The notes beneath the pieces are model-generated. The model saw only the letters and a list, made by a program, of their open reading frames with translations. It did no database searches and was not told the DNA's origin. Of a stretch of DNA of 64,000 nucleotides, positions 22,502 to 32,195 are shown one piece after another (position 1 is the first letter of the stretch; every line of letters starts with the position of its first letter). The DNA comes from Dermacentor variabilis (Eukaryota; Arthropoda; Arachnida; Ixodida; Ixodidae): positions 60,188,755 through 60,252,754 of the forward strand of contig NC_134576.1 of NCBI RefSeq assembly GCF_050947875.1, given 5' to 3'. The translations under genes and the position numbers were made by a program.

Positions 22502-25500
22502 TTAGGGGCTTCGACTTAAGCCATCGGCGTTACCGTTGAGACTCCCCTTTTTGTAACGCACCTCAAAGGAATATTGTTGTAAAGCGAGGCTCCAGCGCAG
22601 GAGGCGGCCATTTTTGGGAGAGATGGTCTGCAGCCATTGGAGAGGGCAGTGATCCGTCTCAATGATAAACCTCGAGCCGGCTAGATAGCATGACAATTTC
22701 TGAACGGCCCACACGAGACATGCACACTCTTTCTCGGTGGCGCTATACGCCTGCTCACGACTGGTCAGCTTACGACTAGCATACAGGACGGGGTGTTCTA
22801 CTTCTCCATTTTCCCGTTGGCACAGTACAACGCCCATGCCTCGCTCACTAGCATCGCACTGAACAATGAACCCTTTTGTATAGTCTGGCGATCGTAGCAC
22901 AGGCTGGCTTGTTAGGGCACTCTTTAGGGCGCTAAAAGCTCTTTCCTTTGTCTCGTCCCAGACGACTGTTTGAGGCTCTGTCTTTCTTAGAGCATCCGTC
23001 AGGGGAGCCGCGATATCAGAGTACCTAGGGATGTACCTCTGATAGTAGCCGGCGACACCCAAGAACGACCGAATATCGGTCTTGGTGCGCGGTTGCGGAA
23101 AGTCTCGCACAGCGGCCACTTTTATTTCAGAGGGGCGGCGACGACCCTGACCAATCATGTGACCGAGGTAGACAACCTCGGCCTGTGCTAACTGGCACTT
23201 AGGAGCCTTGACTGTCAAGCCCGCTTCGCGCAGGCGGGTTAGCACTGCCCGCAAGTGTGTCATATGCTCAGACCAGGATGCGGAGAATATCGCTACGTCG
23301 TCTAGATACGGTAAAGCGAATTCTTGCTGTCCCCGCAACACTTTATCCATGAGACTTGAAAAACAGTATGGCGCGTTCTTCAAACCAAAACTCAACACTT
23401 TAGGACGGAATGTTCCCATTGGTGAAATGAACGCCGCATACCTACTAGCCTCTTCTGTAAGTGGAACCTGCCAATAACCCCTGACAAGATCTAGGGTGGA
23501 AATAAACTGAGCGCTACTAACTTTCTCAAGGCGCTCCTCGATGTTAGGGATCGGATAAATTTGATCCTTAGTGATGGAATTAAGCCTGCGGTAGTCGACG
23601 CAAGGACGAGGTTCCTTGCCCGGTACCTCAACTAAAATCAAAGGGGAGGTATAATCACTCTCACCTGCCTCAATAACACCGAGCTGTAGCATTTTCTTTA
23701 CCTCAGCCTCCATAATATCGCGCTGGCGGGGTGACACCCGATACGCCTTGGATCGTACTGGCTCTGTGGAGGTAAGTTCTATATCATGAGTAAGTACAGA
23801 AGTCCTACCAGGCCTCTCAGAGAACAGACCTTGAAACTCTTGTAATAGCTGGTGTAGTTCGGTTTTCTGCTCGGGCGACAGCGGTGCTTTACTGATAAGG
23901 TCACTAATGACTTGACCGGTGTCTTCCCTGTTCGTCACTGAGCCTAGTCCTGGAAGCTCGACTGGAAGCTCTTCAGGAACGTTTATCATCATGCACACCA
24001 CTGCTTCCCGTTGTCTATAAGGTTTGAGCAGATTACAGTGGTAAACTTGCTGTGCTTTCCGCTTTCCTGGCAGACTTACCACGTAGTTAACGTCCGACAG
24101 TTTCTGAACAATTCGTGCTGGGCCCTCCCACTGCACGTCTAGTTTGTTGTTTAGCGATGTGCGCAATATCATGACCTCATCGCCAACCTCAAAACGACGG
24201 GCCCTGGCTGTCCGATCATAATAAACCTTGGCCCTCTGCTGGGCCTTTGTCATTGCTTCACCTGACAACTCCTGTGCCCTTCTTAAGCGTTCGAGGAGCT
24301 TAAGTACGTACTCCACCACGACTGGGTCGTCGCCCCTACCTTCCCATGATTCTCGAAGCATGCGAAGCGGAGATCGAAGCGAGCGACCGTACACCAGTTC
24401 AGCTGGCGAAAACCCCGTAGCCGCATGCGGCGCGGTCCTTAAAGCAAACATCACCCCAGGCAGACACAGCTCCCAGTCAGTTCGATGTTCAAAACACAAC
24501 GCTCTCAACACGCGCTTCATGACGGAGTGGAGCTTCTCAACGGAATTCGACTGTGGGTGGTACACTGAGCTGTGTAACAGCTTTACCCCACACCTTTCGA
24601 GAAAAGTTGTCGTCAAAGCGCTAGTAAACACTGTGCCCTGATCTGATTGGATTTCCGCAGGGAAACCAACTCGCGCAAATATGGACAGTAGTGCATTAAC
24701 TATCTCAACTGAGCTGAGTTCTTTAAGCGGCACTGCTTCAGGGAACTTTGTCGCTGGGCAGATCACAGTCAAAATGTGTCTGTACCCCGTGGCTGTTACC
24801 GGCAGAGGTCCCACAGTATCAATAACGAGCCGTCTAAAAGGCTCCGTTATGATAGGTACCAATTTCAACGGCGCCCTTGATTTGTCCCCTGGTTTGCCCA
24901 CCCGCTGACAAGTGTCACATGTCCTCACGAAATGGTCTGCGTCCCGAAAACACCCTGGCCAATAGTACTCTTGCAAGAGACGGTCCTTAGTTTTCTTAAC
25001 TCCTAGGTGTCCGGACCACGAACCCCCATGTGACAAGCGCAACAGATCCTGACGATAGCATTGAGGCACGACCAGCTGATCGAACTCCACTCCTCTTCGG
25101 TCTAGATACTTCCGGTACAGGACTCCACCTCTTTCCACAAAACGCGCAGTTTTCCTGGCGATACCTTCTTTGACATTGCAGCGCACGTTTTCCAGGCTGC
25201 CATCCTTTTTTTGCTCGGCTATCAAAGCCAACCGGCTGACTTTTAGCAACCTATCAAGTCCGTCTGACGTAGGCGCGATGAGCAAATCAGTAGATAGCTC
25301 TTCTAACTTTCCCGAATCGGGATTTTCCTCTCCAGTATCTGGCGCCTTCAACGCTACAGACTCAATTTTATTCAGTTCGGGCGTGCTCTGAATATCAGCT
25401 TGCTGCGCCTCTGACCCTTTTTCGTTGTTTGATAACGTCGGCCCCGCAACTACCGCCTTTGCAGCGAGCTCCCGAACCTTCGATCTGGTTAAGGCCTGAA

Positions 25501-26950
25501 CACTAGCTTCACCAAACAAAAGCCCCTTCTCGCGCAGGAGGTGATCGGACCTGTTTGAAAATAGGTACGGGTACTGGGGTGGCAGCACAGATGACACTGC
25601 CGCCTCCGTCTCAAGCGCTCCGAAAGGTCCTTCAATAAGCACCTTTGCTACTGGCAGACACACGCTATGAGCTTCCACGGCTTGCTTGATCCACGCGCAC
25701 TCGCCCGTGAACATATGGGGTTCTACATAAGACGGGTGAACTACATCCATCGTAGCTGCAGAATCGCGAAGCACTCGGCACTCTTTCCCGTTCACGAGGA
25801 GGTCTCGCATGTAAGGCTCGAGAAGCTTCATGTTCTCGTCAGTGCTGCCTAGTGAAAAGAACACAACTTTTGGTGTTGTTTCCGGACACTGCGCCGAAAA
25901 GTGACCCGGCTTCTGGCACGTATAACAAACGCGCGCTTGCCTCATCTCGAACCGCTTTCTGCGTTCGGCTTCGGCTGCCGCCGTCTCCTTAGGTTCGGTC
26001 GCACTGCTTCCACTCGCATCCGCACTACGCGTGTTCCCCTTTGCTCTCATGGGTGTGAACTTCGGCCTCTCAAACTTCGAGCCAAATTCACCCTTTTGAC
26101 CGTCCTTAGCTCCGCGAGCTCGACGCGTCACAAACTCCTCGGCTAGCTCAGCGGCTCTAGCCACCGTACTCACGTCTGGCCTATCCAAGACCCAGTATCG
26201 CACGTTCTCCGGTAACCGACTATAAAACTGTTCTAGCCCGAAACACTGCAGAACTTTATCGTGGTCACCAAACGCTTTCTCTTCTTTGAGCCACTCCTGC
26301 ATGTTCGACATAAGCCTATACGCAAACTCTGTATATGACTCACTTCTGCCTTTCTCATTTTCCCGAAACTTCCGACGGAACGCCTCCGCAGACAGCCGGT
26401 ACTTTTTTAGCAGACTCGATTTTACTTTGTCGAAATCCTCTGCTTCCTCTCTATCCAAGCGAGCGACTACGTCGGCCGCCTCGCCGGGTAACAAAGTGAG
26501 CAAGCGCTGTGGCCACGTTTCCCGAGAGAACCCCTGCTTCTCGCACGTTCGCTCAAAGTTAACCAGGAACAAACCAATGTCCTCTCCAAGCTTAAACGGC
26601 CGCATCAGGTCAGTCATTTTGAACAATACGCGTTCTCCTGCACCGTGTGCCTCACTTCCATTACGAGCGCGTTCCATCTCTACCTCAAGACGCTTCATTT
26701 CCAAAGCGTGTTGACGGTCACGCTCTTGTTGCTCTCGCTCTTTCTGTTCTTTACGTTCACACTCTTCTTTTTCTTTTGCAGTCTCCCTCTCTTCAATAGT
26801 CTCAAGGCATTCCGACAGCTCGTCATCCTCAGCCTCTAACTCAAGAATAGCCTTTAGCAGTTCAGGTTTTCTTAGTTTGTCTGAGACATCCAGACCCAAC
26901 TCTCTTGCAAGCTCCAACAATTTCGGTTTGCGCAACGACTTCAAATCCAT
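22502..26950 (-). CDS. gag-pol: Gag-Pol polyprotein of Gmr1-like retrotransposon
   Basis: A 1482-residue polyprotein in one open frame. Residues 1-37 hold two LRKPxLL helices (SAP-like). A charged coiled-coil-like stretch (about 43-97) is followed by a SCAN-like capsid region (about 115-275). The CCHC knuckle is C342, C345, H350, C355. The protease region has catalytic Asp396 in D-S-A rather than D-T/S-G. Integrase has an HHCC finger (H641, H648, C678, C681), a D711/D770/E805 triad with 34 residues between the last two, and a GPY/F-like tail (about 920-980). RT has D1154 and Y-L-D-D at 1215-1218. RNase H acidic residues are near D1366, E1406-1408, D1433 and D1476. Together these would package RNA, copy it to DNA and integrate it. 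The start is the first Met, 355 bp downstream of the 5' LTR. There is no frameshift between gag and pol, so how Gag is made in excess is unclear. Confidence 0.95.
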   Translation of the reverse strand: MDLKSLRKPKLLELARELGLDVSDKLRKPELLKAILELEAEDDELSECLETIEERETAKEKEECERKEQKEREQQERDRQHALEMKRLEVEMERARNGSEAHGAGERVLFKMTDLMRPFKLGEDIGLFLVNFERTCEKQGFSRETWPQRLLTLLPGEAADVVARLDREEAEDFDKVKSSLLKKYRLSAEAFRRKFRENEKGRSESYTEFAYRLMSNMQEWLKEEKAFGDHDKVLQCFGLEQFYSRLPENVRYWVLDRPDVSTVARAAELAEEFVTRRARGAKDGQKGEFGSKFERPKFTPMRAKGNTRSADASGSSATEPKETAAAEAERRKRFEMRQARVCYTCQKPGHFSAQCPETTPKVVFFSLGSTDENMKLLEPYMRDLLVNGKECRVLRDSAATMDVVHPSYVEPHMFTGECAWIKQAVEAHSVCLPVAKVLIEGPFGALETEAAVSSVLPPQYPYLFSNRSDHLLREKGLLFGEASVQALTRSKVRELAAKAVVAGPTLSNNEKGSEAQQADIQSTPELNKIESVALKAPDTGEENPDSGKLEELSTDLLIAPTSDGLDRLLKVSRLALIAEQKKDGSLENVRCNVKEGIARKTARFVERGGVLYRKYLDRRGVEFDQLVVPQCYRQDLLRLSHGGSWSGHLGVKKTKDRLLQEYYWPGCFRDADHFVRTCDTCQRVGKPGDKSRAPLKLVPIITEPFRRLVIDTVGPLPVTATGYRHILTVICPATKFPEAVPLKELSSVEIVNALLSIFARVGFPAEIQSDQGTVFTSALTTTFLERCGVKLLHSSVYHPQSNSVEKLHSVMKRVLRALCFEHRTDWELCLPGVMFALRTAPHAATGFSPAELVYGRSLRSPLRMLRESWEGRGDDPVVVEYVLKLLERLRRAQELSGEAMTKAQQRAKVYYDRTARARRFEVGDEVMILRTSLNNKLDVQWEGPARIVQKLSDVNYVVSLPGKRKAQQVYHCNLLKPYRQREAVVCMMINVPEELPVELPGLGSVTNREDTGQVISDLISKAPLSPEQKTELHQLLQEFQGLFSERPGRTSVLTHDIELTSTEPVRSKAYRVSPRQRDIMEAEVKKMLQLGVIEAGESDYTSPLILVEVPGKEPRPCVDYRRLNSITKDQIYPIPNIEERLEKVSSAQFISTLDLVRGYWQVPLTEEASRYAAFISPMGTFRPKVLSFGLKNAPYCFSSLMDKVLRGQQEFALPYLDDVAIFSASWSEHMTHLRAVLTRLREAGLTVKAPKCQLAQAEVVYLGHMIGQGRRRPSEIKVAAVRDFPQPRTKTDIRSFLGVAGYYQRYIPRYSDIAAPLTDALRKTEPQTVVWDETKERAFSALKSALTSQPVLRSPDYTKGFIVQCDASERGMGVVLCQRENGEVEHPVLYASRKLTSREQAYSATEKECACLVWAVQKLSCYLAGSRFIIETDHCPLQWLQTISPKNGRLLRWSLALQQYSFEVRYKKGSLNGNADGLSRSP

Positions 26951-27282
26951 GGCTGCTCTGAATGCTGCTTTCTCTACTGCTTACTATTGTCTTGCCGCAA
27001 ACTAACCCGGCAGCAACGACAACCACAATTACCAGCTCTGTTTCTGACACTAACAAAAAGCCTGGCAAAGCTCAGAAGAAGAAAGTCCCGCACTCACCAA
27101 ACCTCGCAGGCAGGAATTCCGCGCAGTCGTTCCGCTGCAGGCAACCAGTCGTCACACAGGGCTCGTTGCACTGCTCCCGGATCGTCGTTGAGCTGCTCAG
27201 CATACAGTCAACTGCATCTCTTCGCTGCTGGCCTCCGTTGTCGCGATCTCGCCGCTGGCAGACAGTTGTTTGAAGTCGTAGG
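26951..27282 (-). other. untranslated leader of the retrotransposon
   Basis: This is most of the 355 bp between the 5' LTR and the gag-pol start; the primer-binding site covers the rest. It would be expected to hold packaging signals, but no specific structure can be claimed. A GATCTC(G/A)CCGCTG word occurs twice (27247 and 27284 areas), one copy overlapping the primer site. Confidence 0.6.
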
Positions 27283-27303
27283 CGATCTCACCGCTGCCAA
27301 CCA
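27283..27303 (-). promoter_or_regulatory. primer-binding site, tRNA-Leu-like
   Basis: Two bases downstream of the 5' LTR the element's strand reads TGGTTGGCAGCGGTGAGATC. The 3' end of arthropod tRNA-Leu (…CCCACCGCTGCCACCA, from memory) would pair with TGGTGGCAGCGGTGGG. The match is complete over GGCAGCGGTG plus the terminal TGG, with one extra T between them. The position and TGG start are as expected for minus-strand priming. Confidence 0.65.
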
Positions 27304-27477
27304 GATGTTTGGATCTGACTGCTGGTACGATCTGTTGGGAACTCGGCGCTGACGCCCGTGGGTGTACCTGGGTCGCAAGCCCCAAGGGTAGCGTTGGCCT
27401 GGCGGCCTGGGGTACAACTGGAAGCATCCGAAGGTCCCGGCAAAGCATGAGTCGACTGGTAACAACGAAACAACTTG

Positions 27478-27483
27478 TTTATT
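27478..27483 (-). terminator. AATAAA polyadenylation signal in LTR
   Basis: On the element's strand the signal lies about 110 bp downstream of the TATA box. In the 3' LTR the same signal (21340-21345) would end the genomic RNA. Confidence 0.7.
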
Positions 27484-27593
27484 TTAACATCGCAAAGAGT
27501 TGGCGGTCAGGTTTGACCGAAGTAGAGAGACGGGAGAGCACTTCACTCAACAGAAGAAATCGGAGCCCTCCTCTTGGCGTCCGGGGGCAGCTG

Positions 27594-27601
27594 TTTTTAT
27601 A
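27594..27601 (-). promoter_or_regulatory. TATA box of the 5' LTR
   Basis: TATAAAAA on the minus strand, with transcription expected to start about 25-30 bp further on (near 27565). The identical box is in the 3' LTR at 21456-21463. Confidence 0.75.
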
Positions 27602-28153
27602 CTCTCGCAGTTGAGGGCAAGAAGGAACCCCTCAAAAGACGAGCACGTGAATGTACAATGGGCTAATGGTGACGCACACTGTCGTGGCGCTGCGCACGAT
27701 CTCGTAGCACCCTGTCGTGGCGCTGCGCACGATCTCGTAGCACCCCGTCGTGGCGCTGCGCACGATCTCGTAGCACCCTGTCCTGGCGCTGCCGGTCGGA
27801 CACAATGACTGTAACGAGAAGATGGTCCCTGCTTTGGCATCGCCTGTTTCGGGCACAATGACTGGAACGAGATCCCTGCTTTGGCATCGCCTGTTTCGGG
27901 CACAATGACTGGAACGAGATCCCTGCTTTGGCATCGCCTGTTTCGGGCCCAATAACTGGAATGAGATCCCTGCTTTGGCATCGCCTGTTTCGGGCACAAT
28001 GACTGGAACGAGATCCCTAGGTGGTCGCATCGCCGCAGACGCGCCTGGAAACACCTGGCGATGAGTGTTGCGGCGACGACGATCGGGCCAAAATGTCTGC
28101 CGCCCCGCCGCAGTCGCGCCGGCAAAACCACGTGTCGCAGGCGAAACGCAACA

Positions 28154-28157
28154 ATGC
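28154..28157. repeat. right target-site duplication ATGC
   Basis: Matches 21164-21167 exactly. Confidence 0.85.
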
Positions 28158-29772
28158 GTATACGAGACGTGATTTAGCACCGAAGCGGCGCGAAGTCCAT
28201 CCAAGCGTAACGCTCATGCAGACTACGACACGCCCCGTGAAAAGTACCTCGACGAGCGAGCAAACGTGAATAAGAGAAAAAAAAAAGTGAGTTTCCCAAG
28301 ATGTGCCTAGTAGACCACCCTCGTTTTGCAGTCTCTGGCCGGCGTCCCAACGTTTACCGAAGCGTCCGCAGCCCACGTCGCATCCGGATTGACTCGATGG
28401 CTGAGCGCGTGGCAGACGCCAGCCGGGGCTGTCTATCCTAGCGAGTGACGCAACCCCTTCCGCCGTCGAGCGTCTGTCATTGGATTTCATCTGTACCGTG
28501 TCGGCGGCGTACACAGGGCTGCGAAGCCCGCTCCTCCTCGCACGTTTGCGCGGGCGTTGCTCAAATAGCGCGCGCGCAGGTCTCCGGGGGCAAAAGTTGG
28601 TGTTGCGAGCTTAGCGGTGACCACTACTCGCTTTATCAGGTTCATTTTTTTTCTTCTCTTTCTTTGTTTGATGAACGTTGCGCCTAAATGTGCAAGAGAG
28701 TCGCAGAGCTGCCTGCTTGAAGCGCAGAGGTTTCGGCGCGTCCATTGGCTACAAGTTTAGCGTGGGTGTCGTGAAGTGCGATGAGCTTCTCGCCAGACTT
28801 GCGGAATGAGCGAGTGAGCTAAACGTCTGACAGGTTTTCGGAAAGAAGGAAAACGCGGACGATTAGGTTGGCGGGGTGTTAACGTGAAGTTTAAGCGCCG
28901 TTTGGCGACAGGTTTCCGGCCTGGCGCTGTGCCGCGCGCGTTGCTCGAATTTTTCTTATCAGAGTAATATATTGAGCGCGTATTGACGAAGCAGTTCTTA
29001 CGTTAATTAGGTCACCTCGTTAGAGCAAGTGACGACCAAAAGCGGAAGGGAACGCATGATTCAAATTACTAGCGAATGTACTCAGTGAAGTGGCAGACTG
29101 GGGTGCGATCTGAGATCGTTTCTGGAAACGCGCATTCAGTTTCGCCTCAAGCGATTGGCCCCGGCCACGCCGAGTCGCCAGTGGCCGAGCACGTGGCGCC
29201 CGATCACCGATGCGATGCGCATGAGTGGCGCGTTCTCAGTCGAGAGTCACTTCCGGCGACTGGTAATGGTGCTGTCTTCCCTTCTTTCATTTTTTTTTAA
29301 ATTCCCGCATTAAAAACGTGTACTTTTGCGAGGCTTTCGTTACAAATCTACTTCCACTTCAAGCGTAAACTTTGCCCGCGAGTTGGTAGCCTCGGTTGAA
29401 TATTGCGACATAATGTCACAAACAACTAGCTCGTGGGGTCTTTTGAATTGTAATATCGCGAAACGGTCGTGTAAGCTTCCCAAGCTATCGGTTCAAAACG
29501 GATGACCATCATTGGTTGATGACGTCGTGAAAAGCACTACGTGGTTGTCCCAGTTTAAGCACATGTTTATCATCATCGCTTTGTGATTTGGCCTTTGGGA
29601 ATGACGTCACTTTTCATGACCTGTCGTTTCTAGCCGTATAGGCTGCAAGCGCCTCCCTTCAATTAAAATTTTCGTTTTAAGGTAAGTGCATGTCCTGTCT
29701 ACTTCCTTCGTCCCTCTTCTGTCGGTGATACGTTACGCTACTCAGGCATCGCAGCGAATCTGCACATATATA
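28158..29772. other. anonymous GC-rich DNA
   Basis: The sequence to 28950 is GC-rich with many CpGs, then becomes AT-richer. There is a TGACGTCA palindrome at 29602-29609. No gene or element is recognised. Confidence 0.45.
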
Positions 29773-30676
29773 GGGTGTTTCTTGTAACGTGAATGAATGA
29801 TTTAAAAAACGTAGGTAACTGCAGTTGAATAAAACCAACGACATATGGTTTTATGCAGTACTTTTTTTATATTCAGCTTAATTATTTGACTAAGGTAAAT
29901 TGCATAACCTTTTTAATATTCACTTTAGGACCGGGTGCGTTTCGTAACGTTGTAGAGGGAATTCAAAAACGACCGAACCAACTTTTCGTGGTAACGTTCT
30001 AGCTGCGGGGTCAGTTCTTTTGTTTCTTTTCTTTTGTGGCGTTTAAAGGAAGCCCGCGAGATATGAAATAAAAGCACGTGACTGCGCTTATACTCCATCG
30101 TATTGCAGCGCTCTCAACCGTGCTACGAGGGAAAGAACTGTCCGCGCGGGCAGTTCGCTCATCAAAGACGACGACCCATCTTTTCCGCGTGCCGCCGTGG
30201 AAGGTGCTGACGCACTGTGAAGCCGATGCTTAGCTGTGAGGCCGGGCGACTCTCTACTCTCACGCTGGTTATGTGCTTACGATAACAATAGAACCGCGGC
30301 CGGTCGCTTCGCCAAGGGGTCCGTGTGCACGGTTCTTTCGCTCGAACCGTGGTTGAGAGCGCAGTCACGTGGTTTTATTTCAGATTTATCGGGCTCTCTT
30401 TAAACGCCGAAAAAAATCACCACGCAGCGTGTACGTTGTCACAAGAAACTGGATCGATCCTTTTAGAATCCCCTCTACAACGTAACGAAACGCGCTGGGT
30501 CCTGAAGTGAATATTAAAAAATTTGCATGCATTCATCTTAGTTAACTAATTATGCAGAACATTAAAAATAATCCAAGGAGCGCCGCGTGACTGCAAACCG
30601 TACAATGTCATTGGTTCTGTTCAGCTGCGGTTAAGCACTTTTTTTTCAAAATCCTTGGTTCAAATTACGCGAACCC
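29773..30676. mobile_element. foldback element with long inverted arms
   Basis: Two arms of roughly 360-380 bp (29773-30150 and 30318-30676) are imperfect inverted copies. Matched blocks include TTTTTAATATTCACTT(T/C)AGGACC, CGTTTCGT(A/T)ACGTTGTAGAGG, GGCGTTTAAAG and CACGTGACTGCGCT. The outer ends read GGGTGTTTCTTGTAACG and, reverse-complemented, GGGTTCGCGTAATTTGAACC. A loop of about 170 bp separates the arms and codes for nothing recognisable. The layout fits a foldback or long-TIR non-autonomous DNA transposon. Two copies of one repeat inserted head to head is the alternative. No clear target duplication was found. Confidence 0.72.
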
Positions 30677-32084
30677 GTCTTACCCCGTCTTACCTGCCGA
30701 CCTTTCGATCATTCTTTGGCATATGAAACACGCTTTTCGTTGATTGATGAAAAAGATGAAATTATTTCAAACGTCAGTGTTTCCTGATCGTAAAAAAATA
30801 TGAATGCTAATGAATAAAAGTACAAACTGGTTTAACATGCACCTGAACGCCATCTTGAAGGTTCGGTTAAATTCGTGCGTCAAGGTGCTGTGCGTGCTCG
30901 TCGTTTCATCAATGTCTCGGCGCCTTAATAAGGAGGACTAAATAATGGATGAACGCTTCAAAATTTACCCCACGTTTGGATTTGTCTCCAAACTTTTTTA
31001 ACCGCAGAAGAGCCAGACACGACAAAGAAGCACGCCTGAAAATGCCGTGAAGGTGGGGCGATAATCGGTCGTTATCCACCTTCAAAAATATTTTAGACCA
31101 AAGATGGATAGCATTGTCCGTGTGCAGCTCTGTGCCGCTCCTACCTTTCATGCACTGAATATTTTCGAACGTGAAATACGACCATCTAGCGCGACTTCCA
31201 ATTCGTTCTCCCTTATGGGTCGTCACAAGAGGCACATACGCGGGTCGTACACGTTTGTTCTGCAGTTCATGTAAGCGGTGTACTGGAACGGCTTCTATTA
31301 TGATGGGCGTGCTTCCGTGAAATCTCGACGCCGGTGCATCGACGTCGGTGCGTGACGTACTTCTTAATCTTCGTTCTTCTCCGGCGAGTATTCAAGCAAA
31401 GGCGACCGAAGATCGAACGCACGACTTTTGTATCAGTATTATATCCACAGGCGCAAACAACCTTTCGCATCGTTCCGCGTAGCTGCACCTGCCGCAGTTC
31501 CTTTGCTGCCGTACGGGCCCGTGGCGTACGGTTATACGTTAGCCTCAAGCGAACCCCAAGTTACCGCGAGTCACGTCTCCACGATTTCGGAGCCTCTCCA
31601 GTCTGGATGTGCGAGGCTGAGCACAGCACGAGCGGTCGAAATTCGTGCTTGGGCCAAGCTTGTGATGATTATTTATTTCGCTCCAAGTCGCACGCACACT
31701 CCTTAAGCAAAAGCTACGGATGGGACGGTCTCTCTATGCACCGAGAACGTGCAGATAGCCTTTCTCCTCTTTTCTTTCTTTTTCGCGTTCGCTCTCCGCC
31801 GCCGTGGTTTATGTTTCGGCGTCGTGGGGCGTACGGAGCAAAAGCAAATACGCGATAGCATACGCGGTCTTGAGCGGTGCGAAAAAAAACTGGTTTCGGA
31901 CCGCGCTGCGATGGAGAGTTGCGAGCGTGACTTGAGCAGGATTGCGTGCGAGTAAAGAAATCAAATACATTGACTCTCGGGATCTTCCCAGAGACGCCGC
32001 GTGTACATCGGCTTGCAAGTTCTCGTGGACGCGTTCATCCTTGCGTATTCGGATTAGGCAACTGCCCGCTGTGTTGCCTATGTA
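30677..32084. other. anonymous DNA
   Basis: A 108-codon minus-strand frame (30909-31235) and others near 31.3-31.9 kb show no recognisable domain. Nothing is supported as a gene. Confidence 0.45.
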
Positions 32085-32195
32085 GCCCTGGCGCTTTGCC
32101 GCCGAGTACGAAGTCAAGGGTTCGAATACCAAAACGCGGCGGCCACATTGCAGAGAGGGCTAAGTGTTTGCGTGCTTAGGTTTAGGTGGGCTTTA
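32085..32195 (+). mobile_element. Ruka-like SINE fragment, old
   Basis: GCCGAGTACGAAGTCAAGGG, a B-box-like GGTTCGAATACC (about 32119-32130), GGCGGCCACATTGC and GTGCTTAGGTTTAGG appear in the same order as in the young SINE at 13 kb. The A-box half and the 3' body are missing or eroded. Confidence 0.6.

Larger units (their letters stand above)
21168..28153 (-). mobile_element. complete Gmr1-like Ty3/gypsy LTR retrotransposon
   Basis: The element is 6986 bp on the minus strand. The order is 5' LTR (27306-28153), primer-binding site, leader, a single gag-pol frame (22502-26950), a 486-bp non-coding tail and the 3' LTR (21168-22015). LTRs are 848 bp each, begin TGTTGCG and end CCAAACA on the element's strand, and differ at three sites. 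The target duplication is ATGC. The domain order Gag, protease, integrase, RT, RNase H puts integrase before RT, as known for the Gmr1-like group of Ty3/gypsy elements. There is no env-like frame, and the frame overlapping the 3' LTR is a product of LTR tandem repeats. Intact coding and near-identical LTRs indicate a recent, potentially mobile copy. Confidence 0.95.
27306..28153 (-). repeat. 5' LTR (848 bp)
   Basis: It drives transcription toward lower coordinates. The order on the element's strand is U3 with 47-bp repeats (27827-28014) and 33-bp repeats (27680-27793), TATAAAAA (27594-27601), R, and AATAAA (27478-27483). It differs from the 3' LTR at about 27783, 28022 and 28069. Confidence 0.97.

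Noticed and set aside
30909..31235. 108-codon minus-strand frame
   Set aside because: No recognisable domain or splice context, and length alone is not convincing in 64 kb.
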